Assembly (NCBI GenBank): GCA_965228785.1
Contig: CBDDIF010000001.1
Span: 1,364,001 to 1,428,000 of the forward strand
Origin: Hoeflea_A sp965228785
GTDB lineage: Bacteria > Pseudomonadota > Alphaproteobacteria > Rhizobiales > Rhizobiaceae
DNA length: 64,000 nucleotides
Direction: 5' to 3'
Of this stretch, positions 16,761 to 25,936 are shown in pieces. The notes below the pieces were generated by a model. That model was not told the DNA's origin. It ran no database searches and saw only the letters and a program-made list of their open reading frames with translations. Each line of letters opens with the position of its first letter. Positions within the stretch are counted from its first letter, which is position 1. The translations under genes and the position numbers were made by a program.

Positions 16761-17074
16761 AAGAAAATTTCGACCATGCCCTCGCGCGTGCGGCATTCAA
16801 TCATCCGCAGGGCGACGCGCGCTGGCGCTGATTTGGCACTGCCCGTGACTGCATCGAACAGTCCCTGATGCAGCGGGCATTCGATGGTGAGGCCGTCAAA
16901 ATAGCCGTCACACAGATTGGCGGCACCGTGTGTGCAGCGGGCAAAGCTGACGCTGATCTGATCTCTGCCATCGTAGACGGCGAGGTCGCGCCCCTTGAAG
17001 GTCACCGGTGTGACATCGCCTGGTTCCAGATCAGCGACCGCGACAAGAGGTTGCCAAGTCTTTTCCCGCGCCAC
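16757..17074 (-). CDS. Rieske-type [2Fe-2S] ferredoxin
   Basis: 105 residues. The cluster-binding pair is CTHGAANL (Cys-x-His) and CPLHQGLFD (Cys-x-x-His), with DGYFDG between, as in soluble Rieske ferredoxins of oxygenase systems. It would pass electrons to an oxygenase, here almost certainly the di-iron membrane enzyme encoded 1 nt upstream. No ferredoxin reductase gene is adjacent. The stop codon (complement of 16757-16759) lies inside the terminal repeat of the intergenic element, so the element sits flush with the end of the gene. Confidence 0.9.
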   Translation of the reverse strand: MAREKTWQPLVAVADLEPGDVTPVTFKGRDLAVYDGRDQISVSFARCTHGAANLCDGYFDGLTIECPLHQGLFDAVTGSAKSAPARVALRMIECRTREGMVEIFF

Positions 17075-17075
17075 T

Positions 17076-18038
17076 TCAGACGCCCTGTCTGATATCGGCG
17101 CGTGGCTGCTTTCCGCTCAACTGCGCCAGAATTTCCCGATGGGCGCCCAGATAGCCGTGCGGCTGTACATGTACGTAGTTTTTGAGCTTTTGATGCAGTT
17201 TGGGTAGGGCGTGGAAGGGCACCGAGGCCGCATAATGGTGCTCGGCGTGATAGTTCATGTTCCAGCACAAGAAGCGCAGGGGCAGCGATACCAGATTGGT
17301 TCGCGTGTTTTGGCGCATATCGTCTATCGGCGGGCGTCCGACGTGTTCGGTCATGCGGATCGCACGCATCACCGGTTCGCCCATCACGAATGGGATCAGC
17401 CAGTACCACAGCGGTCCGGTCCAGCCGGTCGCAATGCAAAACAGCGCCAAGCCGACATAGAACCCCAGCATGGCACGCGCCTCCCAAATGATCGTTCGAT
17501 AGACCTCTTTGGGCAAAAACACCTTTTCGGCATCGCTGATATGCCCGGCAGCATGCCGGATCAGATCGCGAAGCTGATTATTGAGGTACGGCACCGCGGA
17601 GATGTATTTGAGGTAGCCGCCCAATGTCTGCGGCAGTTCGATCTGCTCGGGGTCCTGACCGGTGAGCTGCGTGTAGGTGTGGTGGTCGCAGTGTTCATAG
17701 CGGAAGAACTGATGCGGCACGTTGATGATCAGGCCGCAGATCGAGCCCACCACATCATTGAGCCAACGGGTGCTAAAAACCGTGTAATGGCAGCACTCGT
17801 GTTGCAAGGAGAAGTGATGCACCAGTACGATTCCGTGCAGAAACATGGCCGGGATCATCCACAACGTGCCCATCGATAACCAGATAAGGCTGCCGGTTGC
17901 GCACAGGACGACCAACCAGATTACCAACCGCTGCAGGGCCGGCCCGTTCGAACGCTTCATCAGGTTTTTCAGCTCACGTCGTGACAGCAGGCCATCTGCC
18001 AGGGCTTGCGTGATCGGAGTACGGGTCTCGATTGCCAT
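17076..18038 (-). CDS. membrane fatty-acid-desaturase superfamily di-iron enzyme
   Basis: 320 residues with two hydrophobic hairpins and the three histidine boxes of the superfamily: HECCH, HCDHH and NYHAEHH. These bind two irons at the cytoplasmic face. Members desaturate fatty acids, hydroxylate alkanes or xylenes, or oxidise other small molecules. It is followed 1 nt later by a Rieske ferredoxin, an arrangement more like an oxygenase with a dedicated electron donor than a housekeeping desaturase. The pair is divergent from soxBDAG, so oxidation of an N-methyl or similar group that feeds sarcosine-type chemistry is possible but unproved. Confidence 0.85.
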   Translation of the reverse strand: MAIETRTPITQALADGLLSRRELKNLMKRSNGPALQRLVIWLVVLCATGSLIWLSMGTLWMIPAMFLHGIVLVHHFSLQHECCHYTVFSTRWLNDVVGSICGLIINVPHQFFRYEHCDHHTYTQLTGQDPEQIELPQTLGGYLKYISAVPYLNNQLRDLIRHAAGHISDAEKVFLPKEVYRTIIWEARAMLGFYVGLALFCIATGWTGPLWYWLIPFVMGEPVMRAIRMTEHVGRPPIDDMRQNTRTNLVSLPLRFLCWNMNYHAEHHYAASVPFHALPKLHQKLKNYVHVQPHGYLGAHREILAQLSGKQPRADIRQGV

Positions 18039-18120
18039 GTCGGATTGACCTCAATTGCGGGGATCGAGCGGAGATTTCCCTTGTATCATGCAATAACTCT
18101 CAGTAACAATGATTATTGAC

Positions 18121-19371
18121 ATGCAACATTATTCCGTTTTCTCGTTGTTGTACAATGGGCTGGTCCACCACAGGAAATGGCCGCAATCGTGGCGCAGCCC
18201 GCCGCTGAAGTCCGAATACGATGTCGTGATCATCGGAGCCGGCGGGCATGGTCTCGCTACGGCCTATTATCTGGCGAAAAACCACGGAATCACCAATGTT
18301 GCGGTGCTCGAAAGGGGCTGGCTTGGCGGCGGCAATGTTGCACGCAACACCGTGACAATCCGCTCGAACTACATGCGCGACGAGTCGATCCCGTTCTATG
18401 TGAAATCGGTCGCACTGTATGACGGGCTGTCGCAGGATCTCAACTTCAACATGATGCATTCCAAGCGCGGAATGCTTGATGTGATCCAGACCTATCCGAT
18501 GCAGCGAATGATCCGGCGGCGGATGCTGGCGATGGACATCTACGGTTCCAGCTATGAGCCGCTGAGCGTCGATGAAGTGCGCAAGCGCATTCCTGCTTTG
18601 ACCGGTGGCGGGCCGAACGCGCGTCTGCCGGTGATCGGCGGCATGTTTCACAAGGATGCTGCCGTGAATCGTCACGACGCCGTTGCCTGGGGATATGCCC
18701 GCAAGGCGGATGGCTTTGGTGTCGAAATTCACCAGAAAACGCCGGTGACTTCTTTGTTGCGCGATGCAAAGGGCAACATCTTGGGTGTCGAAACGCCCCG
18801 GGGGACGGTTCGCGCAAAGAAGGTCGCTGTGGTCGTGTCAGGCCATACGACAACGTTGACCGATACCGTGGACCTCAAACTGCCGCTCAGGACCTTCAAT
18901 CTGACAGCCTTCGTTTCAGAGCCAGTTAAACCGTTCATCGACACGGTGGTGAATTGCCCCGACATCGGTGTCTATTTCAGTCAATCCGACAAGGGGGAGC
19001 TGGTAATCGGCGGTGCTCCCGATATGGGACAGAGCTTTCGCCGCGACATCAAGCAGCACGTCTTTGAAGACTCCGTGTGTGCCATGCTGGAACTGTTCCC
19101 CAGCTTCAAGCGCCTGAAGCTGATGCGGCAATGGGGCGGCCATCTGGACATTGCGCACGATGCCACGCCGATCGTGGACCAGACGTCAATTCCGGGGTTG
19201 TTCGTTTCGGCCGGATGGTGGGGCGGGTACAAGGCGATCCCCGCGGGTGGCTACACGCTGGCCCATCTGATTGCGACAGGCCAGCCCCACGATTTGATCG
19301 TCCCCTTCCGGCTGGGTCGGTTCAGACATCTGGAATATGTGTCGGAATCCGGCACCACCACAGTGCGTTAG
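18121..19371 (+). CDS. soxB: sarcosine oxidase subunit beta
   Basis: 416 residues from ATG 18121 (MQHYSVFSLLYNGL, the usual SoxB start). The FAD-binding GxGxxG is in YDVVIIGAGGHGLATAYYLA. The segment NRHDAVAWGYARKADG contains the histidine region associated with covalent flavin in this subunit. The C-terminus has GLFVSAGWWGGYKAIPAGG. With SoxD, SoxA and SoxG it forms the heterotetramer that oxidatively demethylates sarcosine to glycine, giving 5,10-methylene-tetrahydrofolate and hydrogen peroxide. It is the first gene of a soxBDAG operon, divergent from the desaturase/Rieske genes. No glyA, purU or folD follows. A dimethylglycine-like or other secondary amine substrate is also possible. Confidence 0.93.
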   Translation: MQHYSVFSLLYNGLVHHRKWPQSWRSPPLKSEYDVVIIGAGGHGLATAYYLAKNHGITNVAVLERGWLGGGNVARNTVTIRSNYMRDESIPFYVKSVALYDGLSQDLNFNMMHSKRGMLDVIQTYPMQRMIRRRMLAMDIYGSSYEPLSVDEVRKRIPALTGGGPNARLPVIGGMFHKDAAVNRHDAVAWGYARKADGFGVEIHQKTPVTSLLRDAKGNILGVETPRGTVRAKKVAVVVSGHTTTLTDTVDLKLPLRTFNLTAFVSEPVKPFIDTVVNCPDIGVYFSQSDKGELVIGGAPDMGQSFRRDIKQHVFEDSVCAMLELFPSFKRLKLMRQWGGHLDIAHDATPIVDQTSIPGLFVSAGWWGGYKAIPAGGYTLAHLIATGQPHDLIVPFRLGRFRHLEYVSESGTTTVR

Positions 19372-19380
19372 GGACAGGGA

Positions 19381-19641
19381 ATGCTGCTGATCAACTGCCC
19401 GTTTTGCGGTCCGCGTCCTGAGACAGAGTTCGCCTATGGTGGTCCGGCGGTCGCCCGGCGACCGGAAGCCCCTCAGGACATCAGCGACGAAGACTGGGTC
19501 GAATACCTGACGGTGGTGCCCAATCCGATGGGGCCGGTTGCGGAACGGTGGTGGCACGCCAAGGGCTGCGGATGCTGGCTTGCGCTCAAGCGCGACACGG
19601 TCACGCATGACATCATCGAACCGCCGGAATTTGCCAAATGA
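19381..19641 (+). CDS. soxD: sarcosine oxidase subunit delta
   Basis: 86 residues. The zinc site is visible: CPFCG near the N-terminus and HAKGCGCW near residue 60. The length and the final block LKRDTVTHDIIE match SoxD. It is a structural subunit of the heterotetrameric enzyme. It lies 9 nt after soxB and its TGA overlaps the ATG of soxA. Confidence 0.95.
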   Translation: MLLINCPFCGPRPETEFAYGGPAVARRPEAPQDISDEDWVEYLTVVPNPMGPVAERWWHAKGCGCWLALKRDTVTHDIIEPPEFAK

Positions 19642-22523
19642 GTGGTACTCGGCTCCCGCAGGGTGGCAGGATCGATCGCAATGCGCCGGTCCGGTTCAGA
19701 TTTGCCGGCAAGCCGATGACCGGCTTCATGGGGGATACGCTGGCTTCGGCGCTTATGGCGAATGGTGTCGATGTCACGGCCCGCAGTTTCAAGTATCACC
19801 GTCCGCGCGGCATCATGGGCGCCGGGATCGAGGAACCGGCAACCTATGTGGAACTCGAAGGCGAGGAGGCCAGCGCAAACCAGCCTGCCACCACGGTGCC
19901 GCTGAAGGAGGGGCTGCGCGCCAACCCGCTCAATTGCTGGCCTTCTGTTGATTTCGACATGGGGGCCGTAAACCAGCTGTTTTCGCGGTTCATTCCGGCT
20001 TCGTTTTACTACAAGACGTTCAAGTGGCCCGATTGGCATCTGTTCGAGCCTGCGATCCGGCGCGCTGCCGGGCTGGCATCACCTCCACCCGCACCGCCGC
20101 AAACGGGGCGCTATGAGGCGCGCCACTGGCATTGCGACGTTCTGGTGGCGGGAGCTGGTCCGGCCGGGTTGACGGCGGCACTCGAGGCGGGCCGCGCGGG
20201 CAAGCAGGTTCTAATCGCCGATGAAGGCACCGAGGCCGGCGGTGCGCTGTTGTCGCGACGCCGCTTGATCGCTGGTCGGGACGCGATGGATTGGGTCTCC
20301 GATGCCGTGGCCGAGCTTGCTGCGATGAAGAATGTCACCCGCCTTCAAGAGGCGACGGTTTGGGGATACCGCGAGCACAATCTGGTGCTGGTGGCAGAAC
20401 GCAATCCCTCTCCTGATGCGCTGATCGGGCGCAATTGGCGGGTGCGTGCGGGTCAGGTCGTTATCGCAACCGGCGCCATCGAACGAAGCCTGGTCTTTGC
20501 CAACAACGATCGCCCTGGCGTCATGCTGGCCAGTGCCGTGCAAACCTATGTCAATCGCTATGGAGTGGCGCCCGGCCGTAAAGCAGTGGTTTTCACCAAC
20601 AACCGTTCAGCCTATGAGGCCGCCGCCGACATGGCTGCGGCGGGGATCGAGATTGCCGCAATCGTCGATAGCCGCGATCCGGATCTGGCCGTGCAATCGC
20701 TGGTGCCCGGCGTCGAGATACTGAGCCGTTCGCAGGTCGTCAAAGCGCACGGTTACAAGCGGCTCAGCGGCGTGACCGTGCGCGCGGAAAATGGCGGCAC
20801 GCGCCGCTTTGATTGTGATCTTGTCGCCATGTCCGGGGGATGGAACCCGACGGCGCATCTGTTTTCCCAGTCGCGCGGCACGATGTCCTACAACGATGAA
20901 AAAAGTTGCTTCGTCCCCGACAAGCCGGCCCAGAACGCTGTGTGCGTGGGGGCGGCGAATGCTGAGTTTGGCCTGATCGCGGCCCTGTCGAATGGCGCGT
21001 CCAAGCCGCCGGCGACGGACGATGAACTCGACTATGACATCCAACCGCTTTGGCACGTTGACGGCCTGGAGGCTGGCGACAAGGGGTTCGTCGATGTCCT
21101 CAACGATGTGACCGTCTCCGACGTGCATCTTGCGATCCGTGAAGGCTATGGCGCGGTGGAGCATGTCAAACGCTACACCACCGGCGGCATGGCCATGGAT
21201 CAGGGTAAGACCGGCAATGTGAACATTATCGGCGCGATTGCACAGCAACAGGGGGTGACGCTCGAAGACGTTGGCGCCACAACATTCAGGGCACCCTATT
21301 CACCAGTCGAGTTTGGCGCGATCGGCGGTGTCCGCGAGGGTTCCGTCGTGCTGCCCTATCGGCACAGCCCCCTGACGCAGTGGAACATCGATCAGGGCTG
21401 TTTCATGTACGAGGCCGGTGCGCGCTGGCGGCGGCCCGGCTATTTCCCACACGAGGGCGAGAGTTTTCAGGAGACCATCAATCGCGAATCACGCTGCGTA
21501 CGCGAAGGCGTCGGTGTCTATGATGGGTCGCCGCTTGGAACCTTTGAACTGAAGGGTCGCGATACGGCCCGGTTTCTGGACCTGGTCTATACCAACGTGT
21601 TTTCAACGTTGAAAACCGGCATGGGTCGCTACGGGCTGATGCTGACCGATGACGGGCTGATCCTCGATGACGGGGTGAGCTTCAAACTGGGCGAAAACCG
21701 CTATCTGATGTCCACATCCACCGGCAATGCGGACGTGGTCTATCAGATGATGGAAAAGCTGCTGCAGATCGAGCGTCCGGACTGGGATGTCAAAATCACC
21801 AATGTTACCAGCCAATGGGCCAACGCCACGCTCTGCGGTCCGAGCGCGCGCCGGGTTCTGGAAATCCTGGGTACGGACATTGACGTCTCTGCCGAGGCGT
21901 TTCCGTTCATGGGGTTTCGCGACGGCACCGTGGCCGGGCTGCCGGCCCGCATCGTGCGTGTGAGCTTCACCGGAGAGCTCTCATTCGAAATCAACGTCGC
22001 GCCGCGACACCTGCAGGAATTGTGGGACGCCATCCTGGAGGCTGGTGCACCGTTCGACATCATGCCGATCGGTTCCGAGGCCAACCATGTGCTGCGTGTC
22101 GAAAAGGCGTTTCTTTCGCTTGGCCATGAGGTGGACGGCACCGTCGATCCCTACGATCTCGGCATGGGGTGGGTGATGTCCAGGAAGAAGCCGGATTTCA
22201 TCGGCAAGCGATCCGTCGAACTTCGGCGAAGCGCCGGTGGAACCAGACGTGAACTCGTGGGCATCCGCAGCCTCGACCCCGCCATCATGGTCCCCGAGGG
22301 CGCTCCTTTGACACCGGGCGGTCGCCGCGAGCCAAGTGAGGGGCTTGTCACGGCCTATGTCTGGAGTGTCGCCAATGATCGGTCGCTGGGACTCGCGCTG
22401 TTGAACAACGGGCGCGTGCGACATGGCGAGACGGTGTATGTGCGGGTCAAGGACAAGACCATCCCGGTCGAAGTGACAGAACCTTGCTCCTATGATCCGG
22501 ACGGATTGCGGTTGAAGGGATGA
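19638..22523 (+). CDS. soxA: sarcosine oxidase subunit alpha
   Basis: 961 residues, close to the usual length of about 1000. The N-terminal 2Fe-2S-ferredoxin-like domain has GDTLASALMANGVDV and SFKYHRPRGIMG. Next is an NAD-binding disulfide-oxidoreductase-like domain (HCDVLVAGAGPAGLTAALEA, near residues 165-185). The C-terminal half is GcvT-like and binds tetrahydrofolate (RESRCVREGVGVYDGSPLGT, then VRVSFTGELSFEINV). Methylene transfer to folate takes place in that domain. It is coupled to soxD (ATGA) and followed by soxG after 1 nt. Confidence 0.95.
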   Translation: MSGTRLPQGGRIDRNAPVRFRFAGKPMTGFMGDTLASALMANGVDVTARSFKYHRPRGIMGAGIEEPATYVELEGEEASANQPATTVPLKEGLRANPLNCWPSVDFDMGAVNQLFSRFIPASFYYKTFKWPDWHLFEPAIRRAAGLASPPPAPPQTGRYEARHWHCDVLVAGAGPAGLTAALEAGRAGKQVLIADEGTEAGGALLSRRRLIAGRDAMDWVSDAVAELAAMKNVTRLQEATVWGYREHNLVLVAERNPSPDALIGRNWRVRAGQVVIATGAIERSLVFANNDRPGVMLASAVQTYVNRYGVAPGRKAVVFTNNRSAYEAAADMAAAGIEIAAIVDSRDPDLAVQSLVPGVEILSRSQVVKAHGYKRLSGVTVRAENGGTRRFDCDLVAMSGGWNPTAHLFSQSRGTMSYNDEKSCFVPDKPAQNAVCVGAANAEFGLIAALSNGASKPPATDDELDYDIQPLWHVDGLEAGDKGFVDVLNDVTVSDVHLAIREGYGAVEHVKRYTTGGMAMDQGKTGNVNIIGAIAQQQGVTLEDVGATTFRAPYSPVEFGAIGGVREGSVVLPYRHSPLTQWNIDQGCFMYEAGARWRRPGYFPHEGESFQETINRESRCVREGVGVYDGSPLGTFELKGRDTARFLDLVYTNVFSTLKTGMGRYGLMLTDDGLILDDGVSFKLGENRYLMSTSTGNADVVYQMMEKLLQIERPDWDVKITNVTSQWANATLCGPSARRVLEILGTDIDVSAEAFPFMGFRDGTVAGLPARIVRVSFTGELSFEINVAPRHLQELWDAILEAGAPFDIMPIGSEANHVLRVEKAFLSLGHEVDGTVDPYDLGMGWVMSRKKPDFIGKRSVELRRSAGGTRRELVGIRSLDPAIMVPEGAPLTPGGRREPSEGLVTAYVWSVANDRSLGLALLNNGRVRHGETVYVRVKDKTIPVEVTEPCSYDPDGLRLKG

Positions 22524-22524
22524 G

Positions 22525-23025
22525 ATGATCTACGACGCGCAAATCCAGCCGCTCGATCTGATGGCGCTTTTTGATCTGAAAGGATCCCGGGAAGCGCTTT
22601 CAAACTGGTGCGGCGTTGCATTGCCGGGCTTTCCCGACAGGGCCGGAACCTACACCGTGCGAGATGGCATGGAGCTGATGTGGTTGGCTCCGGAGCACTG
22701 GATCCTGCGCGCTCCGCTCGATCAGGAAGACGGTTTGGCTGAAGGTTTGAAACTGAGTACCGCACCCGACGATATCAGCATTGTCCGCATCTCAGACACT
22801 CTGAGGTTTTTCTCGGTTTCCGGTCCCGAAGTCGGAGAGGTCATGGCAGTGGCCACACCCCTCGACATCCGCCCATCGGTCTTCCCCGCCAATGCGGCAA
22901 CCTTCAGCGAGATCTTCCAGACCAAGGCGCTGATCCTGCGCATGCCCGATGCCTGTCACGTTGGGGTCGATCGCGGTTTTGCCCCGATGGTCGCCGACTA
23001 CTTCGCTCGAACTATCTCGGATTGA
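22525..23025 (+). CDS. soxG: sarcosine oxidase subunit gamma
   Basis: 166 residues, slightly short for the family. It is a small GcvT-like fold with LWLAPEHWILRAP-type segments (MWLAPEHWILRAPLD), IVRISDTLRFFSVSGPE and VFPANAATFSEIFQTKALIL. It completes the sarcosine oxidase heterotetramer. Its ATG is 1 nt after the soxA stop. About 190 bases without a gene follow before the enolase-type gene. Confidence 0.9.
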   Translation: MIYDAQIQPLDLMALFDLKGSREALSNWCGVALPGFPDRAGTYTVRDGMELMWLAPEHWILRAPLDQEDGLAEGLKLSTAPDDISIVRISDTLRFFSVSGPEVGEVMAVATPLDIRPSVFPANAATFSEIFQTKALILRMPDACHVGVDRGFAPMVADYFARTISD

Positions 23026-23218
23026 GCCCAGCTCGCGTCACGGTTCGAGACCGCTGGGATCATGCCGCGGCCGTCGCGATTTTGAAGTGAAGATTTCACA
23101 ATAGTGACCCACGCGGTCTTGTCCCGGCATCTTTGATGAGAGATCCTCCAGGAGGCGGGTCTGCCCTCTCAGGTCCATTACAATCAACATTCCAGTTACA
23201 AGCACAGGCACAACACGC

Positions 23219-24517
23219 GTGACACGAATTAGCGGCATACGCACCTATGATTTGAGATTTCCGACATCCGCGTCGCTCGACGGTTCGGATGCCATGAATC
23301 CGGATCCGGATTATTCGGCGGCCTATGTGGTCCTGGAGACCGATGGCGACCAGGAAGGCCACGGGCTGACCTTCACGATCGGTCGTGGCAACGAGATCTG
23401 TGTCCTTGCCATTGAGGCGCTCGGTGCGCTGGTGAAGGGATTGGACCTTGACTGGGTCAAGGAAGATATGGGTCGGTTCTGGCGCCACATCACCGGGGAC
23501 AGTCAGTTGCGCTGGATTGGTCCCGACAAGGGCGCTATCCACATGGCTGCCGGTGCCGTCGTCAACGCGGTCTGGGACCTGTGGGCCAAGGAAGCCGGTA
23601 AACCCGTTTGGCAGTTGGTCGGGGAGATGAGCCCCGAAGAGATCACGCGTCTTATTGATTTCCGCTACCTTACGGACGCCTTGACCGCCGACGAGGCACT
23701 GGCGATTTTGCGCCAGGCGGAAGCGGGAAAAGCCGAACGGATTGCTCGTCTGCAAGCCAAGGGGTATCCCTGCTATACGACCTCGGCCGGCTGGCTTGGC
23801 TATTCCGACGAGAAGCTGCGGCGACTGTGCCGCGAAGCGCGCGCTGCCGGATTCACGCACACCAAATTCAAGGTCGGCCGCGACCTCGCCGACGACATTC
23901 GTCGCCTCACTATCGCTCGCGAGGAACTGGGCGAAGAAATGAACATCATGATCGACGCCAATCAGGTCTGGGAGGTCGATCAGGCTATCGAGTGGGTCAG
24001 GCAGCTGAGCTTTGCCCGGCCTTTCTTCATAGAAGAACCGACCAGTCCCGATGACGTTGTCGGACACCGCAAAATCCGGGAGGCCATAGCGCCGATCAAG
24101 GTCGCGACTGGTGAGATGTGCCAGAACCGCATCATGTTCAAGCAATTCATTGCTGAGGGTGCCATCGATATCGTGCAGATTGACAGTTGCCGCATGGGTG
24201 GACTGAACGAGGTACTCGCCGTGCAGCTCATGGCCGCGAAATATGGCTTGCCGGTGTGGCCGCATGCAGGTGGTGTCGGCCTGTGTGAATATGTCCAGCA
24301 TCTGGCGATGATCGACTACGTTGCGATATGCGGCGAGAAGGACGACCGCCGGATCGAATACGTGGACCATCTGCACGAGCACTTCGTCGACCCGTGTGTT
24401 GTTGAAAATGGTGCATATATGGCTCCGACCGCACCGGGGTTTTCAATTCAGATGAAGGAAGCGTCGCGGCGTGACTACCAATTCAATCCTCCGGCTCCGG
24501 AAGGATGTACGGCATAA
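23219..24517 (+). CDS. enolase-superfamily dehydratase, L-fuconate dehydratase type
   Basis: 432 residues from a GTG start. The family block YTTSAGWLGYSDEKLRRLC is followed by THTKFKVGRD, containing the catalytic Lys-x-Lys. Metal ligands lie in MIDANQVWE, FFIEEPTSPDD and VATGEMCQNR, and the catalytic His is in WPHAGGVGL. These match L-fuconate dehydratase of the mandelate racemase group, which removes water from a six-carbon sugar acid to give a 2-keto-3-deoxy acid. No other fucose genes are nearby, so the natural substrate may be another sugar acid. It follows soxG in the same direction after about 190 bases, and operon membership is uncertain. Confidence 0.85.
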   Translation: MTRISGIRTYDLRFPTSASLDGSDAMNPDPDYSAAYVVLETDGDQEGHGLTFTIGRGNEICVLAIEALGALVKGLDLDWVKEDMGRFWRHITGDSQLRWIGPDKGAIHMAAGAVVNAVWDLWAKEAGKPVWQLVGEMSPEEITRLIDFRYLTDALTADEALAILRQAEAGKAERIARLQAKGYPCYTTSAGWLGYSDEKLRRLCREARAAGFTHTKFKVGRDLADDIRRLTIAREELGEEMNIMIDANQVWEVDQAIEWVRQLSFARPFFIEEPTSPDDVVGHRKIREAIAPIKVATGEMCQNRIMFKQFIAEGAIDIVQIDSCRMGGLNEVLAVQLMAAKYGLPVWPHAGGVGLCEYVQHLAMIDYVAICGEKDDRRIEYVDHLHEHFVDPCVVENGAYMAPTAPGFSIQMKEASRRDYQFNPPAPEGCTA

Positions 24518-24536
24518 GGTGGCATCGCCGATACCG

Positions 24537-25787
24537 CTATGCGGTGTCGTAGGTAAGGCCTGAGACGTCGATGTCCGGTTCCTTGTCCGAGACCATGTCG
24601 GCCACGATTTTTGATGCGCCACAGGCTTGCGTCCATCCGTTGGATCCGTGGCCGGCATTGAGGAAAAGGTTGCGATATTGGGTTTTTCCCAAACGGGGCG
24701 GTCCGTCCGGAGTCATTGGTCGAAGCCCGCACCAGACGTCACATTTCCCATAATCGACCGCGTCCGGAAACACACGTCGTGTTGCATCGATGATGCCATT
24801 GACGGAGGTCTTCGACAGGTTTTTGTTGAAGCCAGTGACTTCGGCGCTCCCGGCCACGCGAAGCCGTTCACCGAGCCTTGTCGCCATCAACTTGGAATGC
24901 TCGTCCAGGATCGAAGACTGAGGAGCCGCGTCAGCGTCCAGAATGTCAGCGGTGATCGAGTATCCCTTCACCGGGTAGATCGCAAGATCGATCTTCAGGG
25001 GGCGCATCATTTTGGCGGCGAACGGACCCAAGGCAACGACATAAGCATCAGCGGAGATCGATCCATGGTCGGTCATGACCTGATCGATCATGTGCTGACC
25101 GGTTGTGAACCCGGTAATCTCGGTGTCGAATTGGAAGTCGACGCCCAAATTGGCCAGGTGTCGAGCCAGTTCGTTGCTGAACTTGTGGCAGTCACCGGTC
25201 TCGTCAACGGGCAAGTGTAAACCGCCTGCGATATGTGCGTGTGCGCGGGTGAGGGACGGCTCGATTTCCTTTGCTTTTGGACCGTCCACGGTCTCATGCC
25301 GGATCCCCAATTCAGTCAGAACCTTTGCCGACAGTGCGCCAAGCTCGACTTCGTCATCTGTCTGAAAAATCTGAAGAATACCGGCTTCCTGGTGGTCGTA
25401 GGAGATCTCCACTTCGCTTCGAATGTCTTGCAGGCAGGCGAGACTGTAGTGCGCAATTCGCTGCATACGAGCCTTGTTTGCCTGGAACTTCTCCCGAGAG
25501 CAGTTGTTGAAGAAGCCGGCGAGCCATTTCCATTGATGGATGTCCAGTTTCGGCCTGAGCTTCAAAGGCGAATGGGCCTGGAACATCCACTTCGCGGCTT
25601 TAAAGGGCATGCCCGGCGCAGCCCATGGTCCTGCAAGACTGGGGCACACACCGCCGGCATTGCCGAAACTGGTTTCACGAGCAGCTGCATGTTGCCGGTC
25701 GATCACAACGACGTCGTGTCCGGCTTTCGCCAGGTACCAAGCACTGGTTACGCCGACGACACCGGCACCAAGGACGGCGACTTTCAT
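24537..25787 (-). CDS. D-amino-acid dehydrogenase-like FAD oxidoreductase (DadA family)
   Basis: 416 residues from ATG 25787 (MKVAVLGAGVVGVTSAWYLA). The dinucleotide-binding motif GAGVVG sits at the extreme N-terminus, as in DadA, with RETSFGNAGGVCPS after it. The C-terminus has VWCGLRPMTPDGPPRLG and NLFLNAGHGSNGWTQACG, typical of the family. DadA-type enzymes oxidise D-amino acids or related amines to keto acids and pass electrons to the respiratory chain. The start was chosen where the Rossmann fold begins; the frame is open a further 32 codons upstream. It lies downstream of the single-chain carboxylase gene with about 150 nt between. The substrate is unknown. Confidence 0.88.
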   Translation of the reverse strand: MKVAVLGAGVVGVTSAWYLAKAGHDVVVIDRQHAAARETSFGNAGGVCPSLAGPWAAPGMPFKAAKWMFQAHSPLKLRPKLDIHQWKWLAGFFNNCSREKFQANKARMQRIAHYSLACLQDIRSEVEISYDHQEAGILQIFQTDDEVELGALSAKVLTELGIRHETVDGPKAKEIEPSLTRAHAHIAGGLHLPVDETGDCHKFSNELARHLANLGVDFQFDTEITGFTTGQHMIDQVMTDHGSISADAYVVALGPFAAKMMRPLKIDLAIYPVKGYSITADILDADAAPQSSILDEHSKLMATRLGERLRVAGSAEVTGFNKNLSKTSVNGIIDATRRVFPDAVDYGKCDVWCGLRPMTPDGPPRLGKTQYRNLFLNAGHGSNGWTQACGASKIVADMVSDKEPDIDVSGLTYDTA

Positions 25788-25936
25788 CTTGTTAAACTGG
25801 TAGGGACGCGATTGGGCACGCGCAGAACCTAGCACCGAATGAATGAAATTCCAGCATCTTGCAAATGCTTGAGTGATCTGCAATTTGGCCGGCTCGCGCG
25901 GTTTGGCAAATACGGCGTTCCTCTTATCGGGTGGAA

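Noticed and set aside
23096..24382. Minus-strand frame of 428 codons opposite the enolase-type gene
   Set aside because: The plus strand carries all catalytic residues of an L-fuconate dehydratase; the antisense frame is a by-product.
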